64,000 nucleotides of DNA, taken from positions 1-64,000 of the forward strand of contig NZ_PGFV01000006.1 of assembly GCF_021023135.1 (NCBI RefSeq), given 5' to 3'. The first letter of the stretch is position 1. The number at the start of each line of letters is the position of its first letter. The position numbers were made by a program, and so were the translations under genes. Below are positions 8,425 through 17,871 of the stretch, piece after piece. The DNA comes from Brevibacterium sp. CCUG 69071 (GTDB lineage Bacteria; Actinomycetota; Actinomycetes; Actinomycetales; Brevibacteriaceae). The notes beneath the pieces were generated by a model. That model was not told the origin of the DNA. It worked only from the letters and a program-made list of their open reading frames with translations, and made no database searches.

Positions 8425-8919
8425 GTGGACCTGGACGAGTTCAACCGATTGCCCGAGGACGAGGCCCGCGCAGCACTGCGCCCCTGCCTCGACGTCGATC
8501 GGTGGATCGCCGAGGTGAGCGCCGCCCGTCCGTATCCGGACGTCGACTCCGCGCTCGCCGCCGCCCGCAGCGCCGCGAACCCGCTGACGCCGGAGGAGAT
8601 CGATGCCGCGCTGGCCCATCACCCGCGGATCGGGGAGAAGGCCGCAGGCGATTCCGCCGAGGCGGCCCATTCGAGCCGTGAACAGGCGGGTCTGGGGCAG
8701 CTCGGCACCGACGTGCAGTCCCGTCTGGCCGCCGGCAACGCCGCCTACGAAGAGCGCTTCGACCGGGTCTTCCTCATCCGCGCCGCCGGGCGCGACCCCG
8801 AGGAGATCCTGGCCGAACTCGAACGCCGCATGGACAACACCGACGACGCCGAGCTCGCCGAGGTCGGCGAGCAGCTCATCCAGATCGCCGCCCTGAGACT
8901 CGAAGGAGCACTCACATGA
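8425..8919 (+). CDS. uraD: OHCU decarboxylase
   Basis: 2-oxo-4-hydroxy-4-carboxy-5-ureidoimidazoline decarboxylase, the third step from urate, giving (S)-allantoin. The 164-aa all-helical product shows the family motifs FNRLP near the N-terminus, HPRIGEKA in the middle with the catalytic-type His, and the EERFDRVFLI segment. GTG 8425 is chosen because gaggaggt lies 4 nt upstream; an ATG at 8398 lies inside the operator. The stop overlaps the hiuH start (ATGA), so the two are translationally coupled. Confidence 0.92.
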   Translation: MDLDEFNRLPEDEARAALRPCLDVDRWIAEVSAARPYPDVDSALAAARSAANPLTPEEIDAALAHHPRIGEKAAGDSAEAAHSSREQAGLGQLGTDVQSRLAAGNAAYEERFDRVFLIRAAGRDPEEILAELERRMDNTDDAELAEVGEQLIQIAALRLEGALT

Positions 8920-9239
8920 GCTTCATCTCCGCCCACGCACTCGATTCGACCCTCGGCACGCCCGCCCGGGACCTCGAGGTCAGCCTCTTCGACGGAGACG
9001 AGATCATCGCCTCGGCGCGCACTGACGACAACGGTCGTGTCTCGGAATTCGGACCGGAGCACCTCGAGGCCGGAGACTATCGGATCGTATTCTCTACCGG
9101 CGACTACTTCGCGGCCCAGGGGCAGGATCACTTCCATCCCGCGGTCACGATCGACTTCACGGTCAAAGCCGGTGAAGCGCACTACCACATTCCGCTGCTG
9201 CTCAGTCCATTCGCCTACAGCACCTACCGCGGCAGCTGA
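8916..9239 (+). CDS. hiuH: 5-hydroxyisourate hydrolase (transthyretin-like)
   Basis: Hydrolyses 5-hydroxyisourate, the product of uricase, to OHCU for UraD. The 107-aa product ends with the diagnostic YRGS tetrapeptide of transthyretin-related HIU hydrolases, and has the N-terminal active-site-type HALDSTLG and the internal HYHIPLLLSPF segment. It overlaps uraD by 4 nt and is followed by the uricase gene after 165 nt, so the three urate-to-allantoin enzymes are clustered in the order 3-2-1 of the pathway. Confidence 0.95.
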   Translation: MSFISAHALDSTLGTPARDLEVSLFDGDEIIASARTDDNGRVSEFGPEHLEAGDYRIVFSTGDYFAAQGQDHFHPAVTIDFTVKAGEAHYHIPLLLSPFAYSTYRGS

Positions 9240-9272
9240 AGAACCGCACCACCTATAGACACCAGGGGAAGC

Positions 9273-9327
9273 AGGCCCCCTGCAGGATCTGGATCCTCAA
9301 CAAACCGCCGAAGCCCAGCAGGGGCCT
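9273..9327 (+). other. possible structured leader between hiuH and uricase
   Basis: aggccccctgc (9273-9283) can pair with gcaggggcct (9318-9327) with one bulge. The 165-nt gap may hold a terminator or a structured 5' leader for uricase. No known riboswitch was recognised. Confidence 0.25.
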
Positions 9328-9404
9328 CGCAGATTGATTGGTCACGGCGCGCGCCCTCGGAGACGAGCAGATGCGAGCGCCGACAGAGCTATAGGAGCAC
9401 GAAC

Positions 9405-10289
9405 ATGAGCACAGTGAAACTGACGACGAACCAGTACGGCAAGGCCGAGAACCGGCTGATGCGGGTCTACCGGGACTCCGAACGCCACGAGATCCGCGAT
9501 CTCAACGTCACCTCCCAGCTGTGGGGCGACTTCGAGACCGCCCACACCAAGGGCGACAACGAACACGTCGTGGCCACCGACACCCAGAAGAACACGGTCT
9601 TCGCCAAGGCCAAGGAACTCGGAGTGAGCTCACCCGAGCAGTTCCTCCTCGGCCTGGCCGAGCACTTCACCTCGAGCTTCGACTGGGTCACCGGCGGACG
9701 CTGGGCGGCCGAAGAATACGGCTGGGACCGGATCAACGATCACAACCACTCCTTCTACAAGGCCGCCCCGGAGACCCGCACCGCGGTGCTCACCCGCGAC
9801 GGTGAGACGAACACGCTGATCTCCGGCTTCTACGGACTCACGGTGCTCAAGACCACCGAATCGGGCTTCGTCGGCTACCCGAAGGACAAGTACACCACCC
9901 TGCCGGAGACCGACGACAGGATCCTCGCCACCGACATCGCCACCCGCTGGATCTACAACACCACGGACCTCGACTTCGAGGCCGTCTACACGCGTGTCAA
10001 GGAAATCATCCTCGACTCGTTCACCGATCACTACTCGCATGCCCTCCAGCACACCCTCTACCAGATGGGTGAGAAGGTCATCGAGGCTGTTCCGGAGATC
10101 GACGAGATACGCTTCTCCTGCCCGAACAAACACCACTTCCTCTACGACATCGAACGCTTCGGGCTGGAGAACCCGAACGAAGTGTTCATCGTCGCTGATC
10201 GGCCCTACGGGCTGATCGAAGCCACATTCACCCGCGACGGCGTGGAGGAGAACAAGGAGGCCTGGGCGCAGATCGCCGGCTTCTGCTGA
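9405..10289 (+). CDS. pucL: urate oxidase (uricase), cofactor-free
   Basis: Oxidises urate with O2 to 5-hydroxyisourate and hydrogen peroxide. The 294-aa product is a two T-fold-domain uricase: [16 protein letters not shown] near the N-terminus, [15 protein letters not shown] (the active-site TDTQKN segment) at about residues 45-60, and the C-terminal [11 protein letters not shown] motif. Start 9405 follows aggag at 9393-9397. It lacks the fused OHCU-decarboxylase domain seen in some Bacillus proteins, in line with a separate uraD here. Its peroxide product may explain the nearby bcp gene, which is an inference. Confidence 0.96.
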   Translation: MSTVKLTTNQYGKAENRLMRVYRDSERHEIRDLNVTSQLWGDFETAHTKGDNEHVVATDTQKNTVFAKAKELGVSSPEQFLLGLAEHFTSSFDWVTGGRWAAEEYGWDRINDHNHSFYKAAPETRTAVLTRDGETNTLISGFYGLTVLKTTESGFVGYPKDKYTTLPETDDRILATDIATRWIYNTTDLDFEAVYTRVKEIILDSFTDHYSHALQHTLYQMGEKVIEAVPEIDEIRFSCPNKHHFLYDIERFGLENPNEVFIVADRPYGLIEATFTRDGVEENKEAWAQIAGFC

Positions 10290-10305
10290 TCAGAGAAGTT
10301 CCATC

Positions 10306-10340
10306 TCCGGGCTCTCGGGGCACCTCCCCGGGAGCCCGGA
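10306..10340 (+). terminator. strong hairpin between uricase and aceE
   Basis: Two 15-base arms (10306-10320, 10326-10340), paired except for one non-Watson-Crick position, close over a 5-nt loop just upstream of the aceE ribosome-binding site. No U-tract follows. It could terminate the uricase transcript or attenuate aceE. Confidence 0.5.
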
Positions 10341-10362
10341 ACCCCGTGAGAAGGAAACCCCG

Positions 10363-13098
10363 ATGACCCAGACCACATCCTCGGCGATCCCGAGTGAAAC
10401 GCCCGAACAGGAAGTCGACGAATGGCTCGAGTCCTGGGAGGGACTCGTGGCCGAGCGCGGCACCCTGCGCGCCGGCGAGATCATGGAGGCCCTGCGGCTG
10501 CGCGCGGCCTCGAACTCGGTGGCCCAGCCGAAGGTGACGACGACCGACTACGTCAACACTATCCCGGCCGACCAGGAACCCGAGTATCCAGGCGATGAGC
10601 GCCTCGAGCGCAAGTACCGCAAATGGCTGCGCTGGAACGCCGCGATGCTCGTCCATCGCGCCCAGCGACCCGAGATCTCCGTGGGCGGTCACATCTCGAC
10701 CTATGCGGGTGCCGCAACCCTCTACGAGATCGGGTTCAACAACTTCTTCCGCGGCCAGGACCACCCCGGCGGCGGCGACCAGGTCTTCTTCCAGGGCCAC
10801 GCCTCCCCGGGCATGTACGCCCGCGCCTTCCTCGAGGGGCGCTTGAGCGAGGCCGACCTCGACGGCTTCCGCCAGGAGGCCTCGAAGTCTCCGCATGGAC
10901 TCAGCTCCTACCCGCATCCGCGCCTGATGCCCGAGTTCTGGCAGTTCCCGACCGTGTCGATGGGCCTCGGCCCGATCAACGCGATCTACCAGGCGCAGAT
11001 GAACCGCTACCTGCACAACCGCGGCATCAAGGACACCTCCGACCAGCGGGTGTGGGCCTTCCTCGGCGACGGCGAGATGGACGAACCCGAATCGCGCGGG
11101 GCGCTCCAGCTCGCGGCCAATGAGGGACTCGACAACCTCACCTTCGTCGTCAACTGCAACCTGCAGCGCCTCGACGGCCCGGTCCGCGGCAACGGCAAGA
11201 TCGTCCAGGAGCTCGAAGCCGCCTTCACCGGCGCCGGCTGGAACGTCATCAAGGTCCTGTGGGGCCGCGAGTGGGATTCCCTGCTCGACAACGACCACAC
11301 CGGCGAGCTCGTGCGGATCATGAACGAGACCCTCGACGGGGACTACCAGACCTTCAAGGCCGAATCCGGCGGTTTCATCCGCGACAACTTCTTCGGCCGC
11401 TCCCCGACGACCAAAGGCCTCGTCGAACACCTCTCCGACGACGACATCTGGAACCTCAAGCGCGGCGGCCACGACTATCACAAGGTCTACGCCGCCTACC
11501 GTCACGCGGTGAACACGAACGGCAAGCCCACCGTCGTCCTCGTCCAGACCGTCAAAGGCTACGGCCTGGGCACGAGCTTCGAATCGCGCAACGCCACCCA
11601 CCAGATGAAGAAGTTCACCGCCGCCGACGTCAAGGCCTTCCGCGACCGGATGGACATCCCGATCACCGACAAGGTCATCGACGAGGACCCCTACGCCGTG
11701 CCGTACTACCATCCGGGCACCGACGCCGAGGAGATCGAGTACATGCTCGAACGCCGCCGGGAACTCGGCGGCTTCCTCCCGGCACGCAAACCTGAGCATT
11801 CCAAGAAGACCCTGCCCGAGGTGTCCGACAAGGCCTTCGCGCAGACGAAGAAGGGCTCGGGGCAGCAGCAGGCCGCGACGACCATGGCCTTCGTCCGCCT
11901 GCTCAAGGACCTCATGCGGGAGAAGGGCATCGGCAACCGGATCGTGCCCATCATCCCCGATGAGGCCCGGACCTTCGGCATCGACGCGTTCTTCCCGACC
12001 GCGAAGATCTACAACCCGAACGGGCAGAACTACCTCGCCGTGGACCGTGAGCTCTTCCTCTCCTACAAGGAGGCGACATCGGGCCAGCTGCTCCACGTCG
12101 GCATCAACGAGGCCGGGGCAGCGGCCGGGTTCACGGCCGCCGGCACCGCATACTCCACGCACGGCGAGCCGATGATCCCGATCTACGTGTTCTACTCGAT
12201 GTTCGGCTTCCAGCGCACCGGCGACGCCTTCTGGGCGGCCGGTGACCAGATGACCCGCGGGTTCATCATCGGCGCCACGGCTGGTCGGACCACGCTGACG
12301 GGCGAAGGCCTCCAGCACGCCGACGGACACTCACCGGTGCTCGCGGCCACCAACCCCGCGGTCGTGAGCTATGATCCGGCCTACGGCTACGAGATCGGGC
12401 ACATCGTCCGCGACGGCCTGCACCGGATGTACGGCGAGCACGACCTCGGCGAGGACGCCCGCAACGTCATGTACTACCTCACCGTGTACAACGAGCCGAT
12501 GCTCCAGCCGGCCGAGCCCGAGGACGTCGACGTCGAGGGGATCCTCAAAGGAATCCACCGCGTCGCCGAGGCGGGGGCCGGGGACGGTCCGAAGGCTCAG
12601 CTGCTCGCCTCCGGCGTCGCCGTCCCCTGGGCCCTCGAGGCCCGCGGACTGCTCGCCCAGGACTGGGGCGTCGATGCCGCCGTGTGGTCGGTGACCTCGT
12701 GGTCCCAGCTGCGCCGCGACGGACTCGCCTGCGAAGCGGAGAAGCTCGAGAACTTCGAAGCCGAGCCGCGCACCCCGTATGTGCGACAGCGACTGGGGTC
12801 GGAAGCGGGGCCGATCGTGGCCACGAGCGACTTCGACTCCACGCAGCCGGACCTCATCCGGCCCTTCCTCAAGCAGGACTTCGCGACCCTGGGAGCCGAC
12901 GGCTTCGGCTTCTCCGACACGCGGGCGGCCGCGCGCCGTCACTTCAAGATCGATGCCCACTCGATGGTCGTGCGGACCCTGCAGCTGCTCGCCGACCGCG
13001 GTGAGATCGCTCGCAGCGTGCCGGTCGAGGCCGCGAAGAAGTACCGTCTCGACGACGTCAACGCAGGCACCTCCGGCACCGCCGGCGGCGATTCCTGA
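10363..13098 (+). CDS. aceE: pyruvate dehydrogenase E1 component, homodimeric type
   Basis: TPP-dependent decarboxylase of pyruvate, the first component of the pyruvate dehydrogenase complex. At 911 aa it has the length of the E. coli/corynebacterial AceE type. Family motifs include [30 protein letters not shown], and the TPP/Mg site [10 protein letters not shown] followed by [16 protein letters not shown]. Start 10363 follows aagga with 7-nt spacing. E2 and E3 genes are not adjacent, as in other actinobacteria. Its place after uricase inside a glyoxylate cluster is unusual; it may be a second, inducible copy, which cannot be told from this window. Confidence 0.95.
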   Translation: MTQTTSSAIPSETPEQEVDEWLESWEGLVAERGTLRAGEIMEALRLRAASNSVAQPKVTTTDYVNTIPADQEPEYPGDERLERKYRKWLRWNAAMLVHRAQRPEISVGGHISTYAGAATLYEIGFNNFFRGQDHPGGGDQVFFQGHASPGMYARAFLEGRLSEADLDGFRQEASKSPHGLSSYPHPRLMPEFWQFPTVSMGLGPINAIYQAQMNRYLHNRGIKDTSDQRVWAFLGDGEMDEPESRGALQLAANEGLDNLTFVVNCNLQRLDGPVRGNGKIVQELEAAFTGAGWNVIKVLWGREWDSLLDNDHTGELVRIMNETLDGDYQTFKAESGGFIRDNFFGRSPTTKGLVEHLSDDDIWNLKRGGHDYHKVYAAYRHAVNTNGKPTVVLVQTVKGYGLGTSFESRNATHQMKKFTAADVKAFRDRMDIPITDKVIDEDPYAVPYYHPGTDAEEIEYMLERRRELGGFLPARKPEHSKKTLPEVSDKAFAQTKKGSGQQQAATTMAFVRLLKDLMREKGIGNRIVPIIPDEARTFGIDAFFPTAKIYNPNGQNYLAVDRELFLSYKEATSGQLLHVGINEAGAAAGFTAAGTAYSTHGEPMIPIYVFYSMFGFQRTGDAFWAAGDQMTRGFIIGATAGRTTLTGEGLQHADGHSPVLAATNPAVVSYDPAYGYEIGHIVRDGLHRMYGEHDLGEDARNVMYYLTVYNEPMLQPAEPEDVDVEGILKGIHRVAEAGAGDGPKAQLLASGVAVPWALEARGLLAQDWGVDAAVWSVTSWSQLRRDGLACEAEKLENFEAEPRTPYVRQRLGSEAGPIVATSDFDSTQPDLIRPFLKQDFATLGADGFGFSDTRAAARRHFKIDAHSMVVRTLQLLADRGEIARSVPVEAAKKYRLDDVNAGTSGTAGGDS

Positions 13099-13123
13099 AG
13101 CAGCTCAGTCCCCGCGAAGCAGC

Positions 13124-13909
13124 TCAGGCCCCGCGGCGCATGTCCTCGGAGATGCGCTGCGCGGCCGAGCGCAGGAGCGGGATGGCGCGGTCGGCGAAGG
13201 CCTGATCGACGCGGCTGATCGGGCCGGAGACCGAGATCGCCAGAGGAGCGGGAGCATCGGGGATGGACATGGCGAAGCAGCGCACCCCCAGCTCCTGCTC
13301 CTGCTCGTCGATCGAGTAGCCGCGCTCGCGGATGCGCTCGAGCTCGGCCTCGAGCGCCTCCAGGGTGCCGATGCTGTGTTCCGTGGGCGTCGGCATCCCC
13401 GCAGTGGCCACGATGTGGCGGACCTGCTCGGCCTCGAGGCCGGCGAGGATGGCCTTGCCGACCCCGGTGTCGTGCATATGGGTCCGCCGGCCCACCTCGG
13501 TGAACATGCGCATCTGCCGCTGGGAGGCGACCTGATCGACGTAGACGACCATGTCGCCGTCGAGGGTCGCGACGTTCGCGGACTCGCCGAGCTCCTCGAC
13601 GAGCGTGCGCAGATAGGGGCGGGCGATCGCACCGAGCTGTTCCCCGGCGAGATTGCCGAGGCGGACCAGCCCGGGCCCGAGCGCATAGCCGCGGTTGGGC
13701 AGCTGCCGGACCACGCCGAGGTTGACCAAGGTGTTGAGCAGGCGGTGGATCGTCGGCAGCGGTAGATTCACATCGGCGGCGATGTGACTCAGCGTCGCCG
13801 AGCCCGAGGAGTTCGCGATGCAGTCGAGCAGTCCGAAGGCGCGCTCGACGGACTGGACTCCGCCCTTGGTCTGACGAATCGCGGGAGTTGCCGTGTCGTT
13901 GCTTGTCAT
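13124..13909 (-). CDS. IclR-family transcriptional regulator, AllR-like
   Basis: DNA-binding regulator with an N-terminal winged helix-turn-helix (about residues 20-75: SVERAFGLLDCIAN...LPLPTIHRLLNTLVNLG) and a C-terminal effector-binding domain (about 85-255), in which RQMRMFTEVGRRTHMHDTGVGKAILA is the conserved ligand-site segment. The start at 13909 (261 aa) follows a gaggaac site. It is divergent from malic enzyme and lies within the glyoxylate cluster. Allantoin/glyoxylate IclR proteins such as E. coli AllR bind glyoxylate. The repeated TGGAA-N6-TTCCA-type sites at 101, 8304, 8380 and 14032 are its likely targets (inference). Confidence 0.85.
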   Translation of the reverse strand: MTSNDTATPAIRQTKGGVQSVERAFGLLDCIANSSGSATLSHIAADVNLPLPTIHRLLNTLVNLGVVRQLPNRGYALGPGLVRLGNLAGEQLGAIARPYLRTLVEELGESANVATLDGDMVVYVDQVASQRQMRMFTEVGRRTHMHDTGVGKAILAGLEAEQVRHIVATAGMPTPTEHSIGTLEALEAELERIRERGYSIDEQEQELGVRCFAMSIPDAPAPLAISVSGPISRVDQAFADRAIPLLRSAAQRISEDMRRGA

Positions 13910-14031
13910 CGGAGTTCCTCTTCCTCGATCTGTGACGGTCGTCGCCGACTCGACTCTGAGTGCCGGGGCGAAGGTCCGCCTCGCTGAGCCCAGCGGCTGC
14001 AGCGAAACTATCGGCCAGTCTAATCCCGAAA

Positions 14032-14097
14032 TGGAAGAAACTTTCCACACTCAGTTGGATATTCCACAATACAGAAGTTAGTATCCATAGTACGGAA
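14032..14097 (+). promoter_or_regulatory. malic-enzyme promoter with multiple IclR-type boxes
   Basis: TGGAA-N6-TTCCA at 14032-14047 is followed by two copies of the WTCCR-N2-RTRC-RRAA box, TTCCACAATACAGAA (14062-14076) and ATCCATAGTACGGAA (14083-14097). A promoter TTGGAT (14055-14060)-N18-TAGTAT (14079-14084) is embedded in them. This region could also control the divergent iclR gene. Confidence 0.6.
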
Positions 14098-14123
14098 AAT
14101 GCATATCAGAGAGGATATCAACC

Positions 14124-15503
14124 ATGGCTGCTCCCAGTCCCGGCTACTCCATCACCCTTCGCGTGGCGACAGCGGTCGGCCAGGCAGCGACGTCCGATCT
14201 CGTCGCCGCTGCAGCGGCCACGGGCGCCGCGGTCATCGCCCTCGACGTCGTCGAATCGACTCCGCACACCGTCATCATCGATGTCAGCGCCGACACCCGC
14301 GACACCGCCCACGCCGAGGAGGTCGCGGCCGCGCTCGGCAAGCTCCCCGGCGTCGAGGTCCGCAAGTCCTCCGACCGGACCTTCCTGCTCCACCTCGGCG
14401 GCAAGCTCGAATCCGCCCCCAAGGTGCCCCTGCGCAACCGCGACGACCTGTCCCGCGCCTACACCCCGGGCGTGGCCCGCGTGTGCAAGGCGATTGCGGA
14501 GAACAAGGCCGATGCCAGGCGCCTGACCATCAAACGCAACACCGTCGCCGTGGTCACGGACGGGACCGCGGTCCTGGGCCTCGGTGACATCGGCCCCGAA
14601 GCCGCGATGCCGGTGATGGAGGGCAAGGCCGTGCTGTTCAAGCAGTTCGCCGGGGTCGACGCCTGGCCGGTCGCTCTGGACACGAAGGACACCGAGGAGA
14701 TCATCTCCATCTGCAAGGCCATCGCCCCGGCCTACGGCGGCATCAACCTCGAGGACATCTCCGCCCCGCGCTGCTTCGAGATCGAGGCCCGGCTGCGCGA
14801 TGAGCTCGACATCCCGGTCTTCCACGATGACCAGCACGGCACCGGAATCGTCACCCTCGCGGCCCTGACGAACGCGCTCAAGGTCGTCGGGAAGAAGATC
14901 GAGGATCTGCGGATCGTCGTCTCCGGAGTCGGCGCGGCCGGCAATGCGATCATCCGCCTCCTCCAGGTCGCGGGGGCAGAGAACATCATCGCCTGCGGTC
15001 GCGACGGGGCCATCGGCCCGAACTCGAAAGTCGACACCGAGCACAAGAAGTGGCTGCAGGCCAACACGAATCCGGAAGGGTTCGAAGGCACGCTCAAGGA
15101 AGCCGTGGTCGGCGCGGACGCATTCATCGGCGTCTCGGCTCCCAATGTACTCGACGGCGATGACATCAAGGCGATGAACTCAGGCGCGCTCGTCTTCGCG
15201 ATGGCCAACCCGGACCCGGAGGTCGACCCCGCCGAGGCGCTGAAGTACGCGGCCGTCGTCGCCACCGGGCGCAGCGACTACCCGAACCAGATCAACAACG
15301 TCCTCGCCTTCCCCGGCATCTTCCGCGGCCTCCTCGACGCCGAAGCCACCGATGTCGATGAGAACATCATGGTCGCCGCCGCCGAGGCGATCGCCTCCTG
15401 CATCCCGGAAGAGGAGCTCCACCCCGGCTACGTCATCCCCTCGGTCTTCGACCCCGAGGTCGCGAAGAAGGTCGCCGAGGCGGTCGCCGCCGTATCGAGG
15501 TGA
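14124..15503 (+). CDS. NAD(P)-dependent malic enzyme with N-terminal ACT-like domain
   Basis: Oxidative decarboxylation of malate to pyruvate. The 459-aa protein has an N-terminal ACT-like region (about residues 1-80, [11 protein letters not shown]...) and then the bacterial malic-enzyme core: [26 protein letters not shown], the metal-site [12 protein letters not shown] and FHDDQHGTG, and the NAD-binding GVGAAG (about 271-276). A gagagg site precedes the ATG. It stands behind an IclR-type operator array. With DUF6986 downstream and aceE upstream it may turn glyoxylate-derived malate into pyruvate and acetyl-CoA; that flow is inferred. Confidence 0.92.
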   Translation: MAAPSPGYSITLRVATAVGQAATSDLVAAAAATGAAVIALDVVESTPHTVIIDVSADTRDTAHAEEVAAALGKLPGVEVRKSSDRTFLLHLGGKLESAPKVPLRNRDDLSRAYTPGVARVCKAIAENKADARRLTIKRNTVAVVTDGTAVLGLGDIGPEAAMPVMEGKAVLFKQFAGVDAWPVALDTKDTEEIISICKAIAPAYGGINLEDISAPRCFEIEARLRDELDIPVFHDDQHGTGIVTLAALTNALKVVGKKIEDLRIVVSGVGAAGNAIIRLLQVAGAENIIACGRDGAIGPNSKVDTEHKKWLQANTNPEGFEGTLKEAVVGADAFIGVSAPNVLDGDDIKAMNSGALVFAMANPDPEVDPAEALKYAAVVATGRSDYPNQINNVLAFPGIFRGLLDAEATDVDENIMVAAAEAIASCIPEEELHPGYVIPSVFDPEVAKKVAEAVAAVSR

Positions 15504-15594
15504 GTGGCGTCCGGGATGGAATGAGAGACAATGAGCACAGGCCGTGCGATGACGCCGGAGACTCGCAGCCCGTGCAGAGAAAGTGGAAGTGACA

Positions 15595-16902
15595 GTGGAA
15601 CAGAGAACCTTGGCCGAGATCGACTCGCTCCTGTCGGAGACCGATGCGCTGCTGCGCACCAGCTACCCGGGGGAGCGGGATGCCCGCCAGCCCGTGCACA
15701 CCGTCTATGTGCCCGGTCATGACACCAGCCCCACTCTGCCCCGGGACTGGGGTCGTCAGGCACTCGACGCCGTGGAGTCCAACGGCGGCATGGTCCAACT
15801 CGCCGAGCGCGTCATCATCGCCGCCCGCAAGGAGGCCGGGGCCGTCTCCGGGTCGATCGTGCCCAGTCTCCACCAGATCGCCCGCGAGGCCGAAATGCTC
15901 GCCGAGGCGGTCACCGAGAAGCTGCGCAGCGAACCCATCGAGGATCTCCGTCTCGACTTCGAGGACGGCTTCGGTCGCCAGTCCGATGAGAGCGAGGACC
16001 GGTGGGTGAAGCAGGCCGCCCGCGATGCGATCGCCGGTCTGTCCGAGCCGGCGGCGCCCGCGTTCTTCGGCATCCGCTTCAAGTGCATGGAAGAGGAGAC
16101 CCGGGCACGGGGTCTGCGGACCCTCGATCTCTTCATCTCCGAGGTGCTCGCCGCCCACGGCTCCTGGCCGTCTCAGCTCGTCCTCACCCTGCCGAAGGTC
16201 AGCACCGTCGACCAGGTGCGGGCCATGGTGCTCGCCTGCCGATCCCTCGAAGCCGAGCACCACCTCGGCGAGGGCACGATCCGCTTCGAGGTCCAGGTCG
16301 AGACCCCGCAGCTCATCCTCGGCGCCGACGGCACCGTCCCGGTGGCCACGGCCCTGCACGCGGGGGAGGGGCGAGTGACCTCCCTGCACTACGGCACCTA
16401 CGACTATTCGGCCTCGATGGGTGTGGCCGCCGCCTACCAGGCGATGGACCACCCGGTCGCGGACTTCGCGAAGAACCAGATGATGCTCGCCGTGGCCGGC
16501 ACCGGCGTCCACCTCTCCGACGGCTCGACGAACATCCTGCCGGTGGGCGAACCCGAGGAGATCCAGCACGCCTGGAGCCTCCACGCCGGACTCGTCCGCC
16601 GTCACCTGCGGCGCGGCATCTACCAGGGCTGGGACATGCACCCCAACCAGCTGCCGACGAGGTTCCTTGCGACCTTCAGCTTCTACCGCGAGGGCGGGGC
16701 GAAGGCGGCCGGACGACTGCGCAGCTACGTCTTCGGGGAGGACTCCGCGGTCCTCGACGAACCGGCCACCGCCAAGGCCATGGCCCGCTATCTCTCGCGC
16801 GGCCTGGCCTGCGGGGCGCACACCGAGGAATTCCTCACCACCCGCACGAACCTCAGCCTCGGCGAGCTCGATCGGCTCGCCCGGACGGGATCACTGAACT
16901 GA
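15595..16902 (+). CDS. DUF6986 aldolase / citrate-lyase-like protein, candidate glyoxylate-condensing enzyme
   Basis: About 435 aa, related to the HpcH/HpaI aldolase-citrate lyase beta superfamily. Visible features are DLRLDFEDGFG (acidic metal-site type), FGIRFKCMEEETRARGLRTLDLF, VLTLPKV, RFEVQVETPQLIL with the Glu expected to bind Mg, and a C-terminal QGWDMHPNQLPTRF. The start is probably GTG 15595, with ggaag upstream; GTG 15583 is an alternative. No standard malate synthase (AceB/GlcB) is in the window, although this cluster would use one, so a malate-synthase-like role is possible. That is inference from context; no activity can be read from the sequence. Confidence 0.7.
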   Translation: MEQRTLAEIDSLLSETDALLRTSYPGERDARQPVHTVYVPGHDTSPTLPRDWGRQALDAVESNGGMVQLAERVIIAARKEAGAVSGSIVPSLHQIAREAEMLAEAVTEKLRSEPIEDLRLDFEDGFGRQSDESEDRWVKQAARDAIAGLSEPAAPAFFGIRFKCMEEETRARGLRTLDLFISEVLAAHGSWPSQLVLTLPKVSTVDQVRAMVLACRSLEAEHHLGEGTIRFEVQVETPQLILGADGTVPVATALHAGEGRVTSLHYGTYDYSASMGVAAAYQAMDHPVADFAKNQMMLAVAGTGVHLSDGSTNILPVGEPEEIQHAWSLHAGLVRRHLRRGIYQGWDMHPNQLPTRFLATFSFYREGGAKAAGRLRSYVFGEDSAVLDEPATAKAMARYLSRGLACGAHTEEFLTTRTNLSLGELDRLARTGSLN

Positions 16903-16931
16903 ACCGCATGACCGAGAAGGAGACCCCACCC

Positions 16932-17756
16932 ATGACGACGACCGACCCGTACACCTACTTCGCACCCACCGGCGGGCATCCGCCGCAGTCGGACCTGCTC
17001 ACCGACCGTGCGATCGTCACCGAGGCCTACACGGTCATCCCGCGCGGAGTCATGCGCGACATCGTCACCTCGAACCTGCCCGAGTGGACGGGCACCCGGT
17101 CGTGGGTGCTGAGCAAGCCCGTGGCCGGGGGAGCGGTGACCTTCTCGCAGACGATCCTCGAGGTCGCCCCCGGCGGCGGCTCGGACTCACCCGAACCGCA
17201 GCCCGAGGTCGAAGGCTTCATCTTCCTCATGGCCGGGCAGCTCACCGTCACCCATGAGGGACAGGCCCACGAGCTGAGTCCGGGCGGGTACGCGTTCCTG
17301 CCCGCCGGGTCGACGTGGAGTGCGAAGTCCACCGGCACCGAGGCGGCCCGCTTCCACTGGGTGCGCAAGCGCTACCAGGAGGTGGCCGGGCTGACCCCCG
17401 AGGCGAAGTTCGGCAACGAATCCGATGTCGAGCCCGCGGCCATGCCGGGCACCGACAACCGGTGGCGGACCACCCGTCCGCTCGATCCGGACAACCTCGC
17501 CTACGACATGCATGTCAACATCGTGACCTTCGAACCCGGCGCGGTCATCCCGTTCGCCGAGACGCATGAGATGGAGCACGGCCTCTACGTCCTCGAAGGC
17601 AAGGCCGTCTACCGGCTCAACGGCGACTGGGTCGAGGTCCAGGAGGGCGACTTCATCTCGATGCGCGCCTTCTGCCCGCAGGCCTGCTACGCCGGCGGAC
17701 CCGGCCGCTTCCGCTATCTGCTGTACAAGGACGTCAACCGTCAGGTCGAGCTCTGA
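16932..17756 (+). CDS. allE: (S)-ureidoglycine aminohydrolase, bicupin
   Basis: Releases ammonia from (S)-ureidoglycine to give (S)-ureidoglycolate in allantoin breakdown. The 274-aa product has two cupin domains. The C-terminal one carries the Mn-site motif FAETHEMEHGLYVLEGKAVYRLNGDW, where the Glu, two His and a downstream Gln are the usual ligands; the N-terminal one has EGFIFLMAGQLTVTHEG. ATG 16932 follows aaggag; an upstream ATG at 16909 is less well spaced. It follows the DUF6986 gene by 29 nt, probably in one transcript. Allantoate amidohydrolase (AllC), its supplier, is not in this window. Confidence 0.9.
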   Translation: MTTTDPYTYFAPTGGHPPQSDLLTDRAIVTEAYTVIPRGVMRDIVTSNLPEWTGTRSWVLSKPVAGGAVTFSQTILEVAPGGGSDSPEPQPEVEGFIFLMAGQLTVTHEGQAHELSPGGYAFLPAGSTWSAKSTGTEAARFHWVRKRYQEVAGLTPEAKFGNESDVEPAAMPGTDNRWRTTRPLDPDNLAYDMHVNIVTFEPGAVIPFAETHEMEHGLYVLEGKAVYRLNGDWVEVQEGDFISMRAFCPQACYAGGPGRFRYLLYKDVNRQVEL

Positions 17757-17787
17757 GAGCTCTGCGCCACCGGCGGTGAGAGCGACA

Positions 17788-17851
17788 ACCGCTTGCCAGA
17801 AGGCCCTGCGTCCCGAACTGGTTCAGGTCGCAGGGCCTTCTGGCAAGCGGT
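17788..17851. terminator. bidirectional terminator between allE and mqo
   Basis: Perfect 23-bp arms (17788-17810 and 17829-17851) around an 18-nt loop in the gap of two convergent genes. A few T residues flank it. Its sequence is unrelated to the two repeat families in the window. Confidence 0.65.
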
Positions 17852-17871
17852 AACGCCGCGGCGGCAGCGGC

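Noticed and set aside
10228..12330. 700-codon open frame on the minus strand
   Set aside because: Antisense of aceE, low-complexity composition, no motifs.
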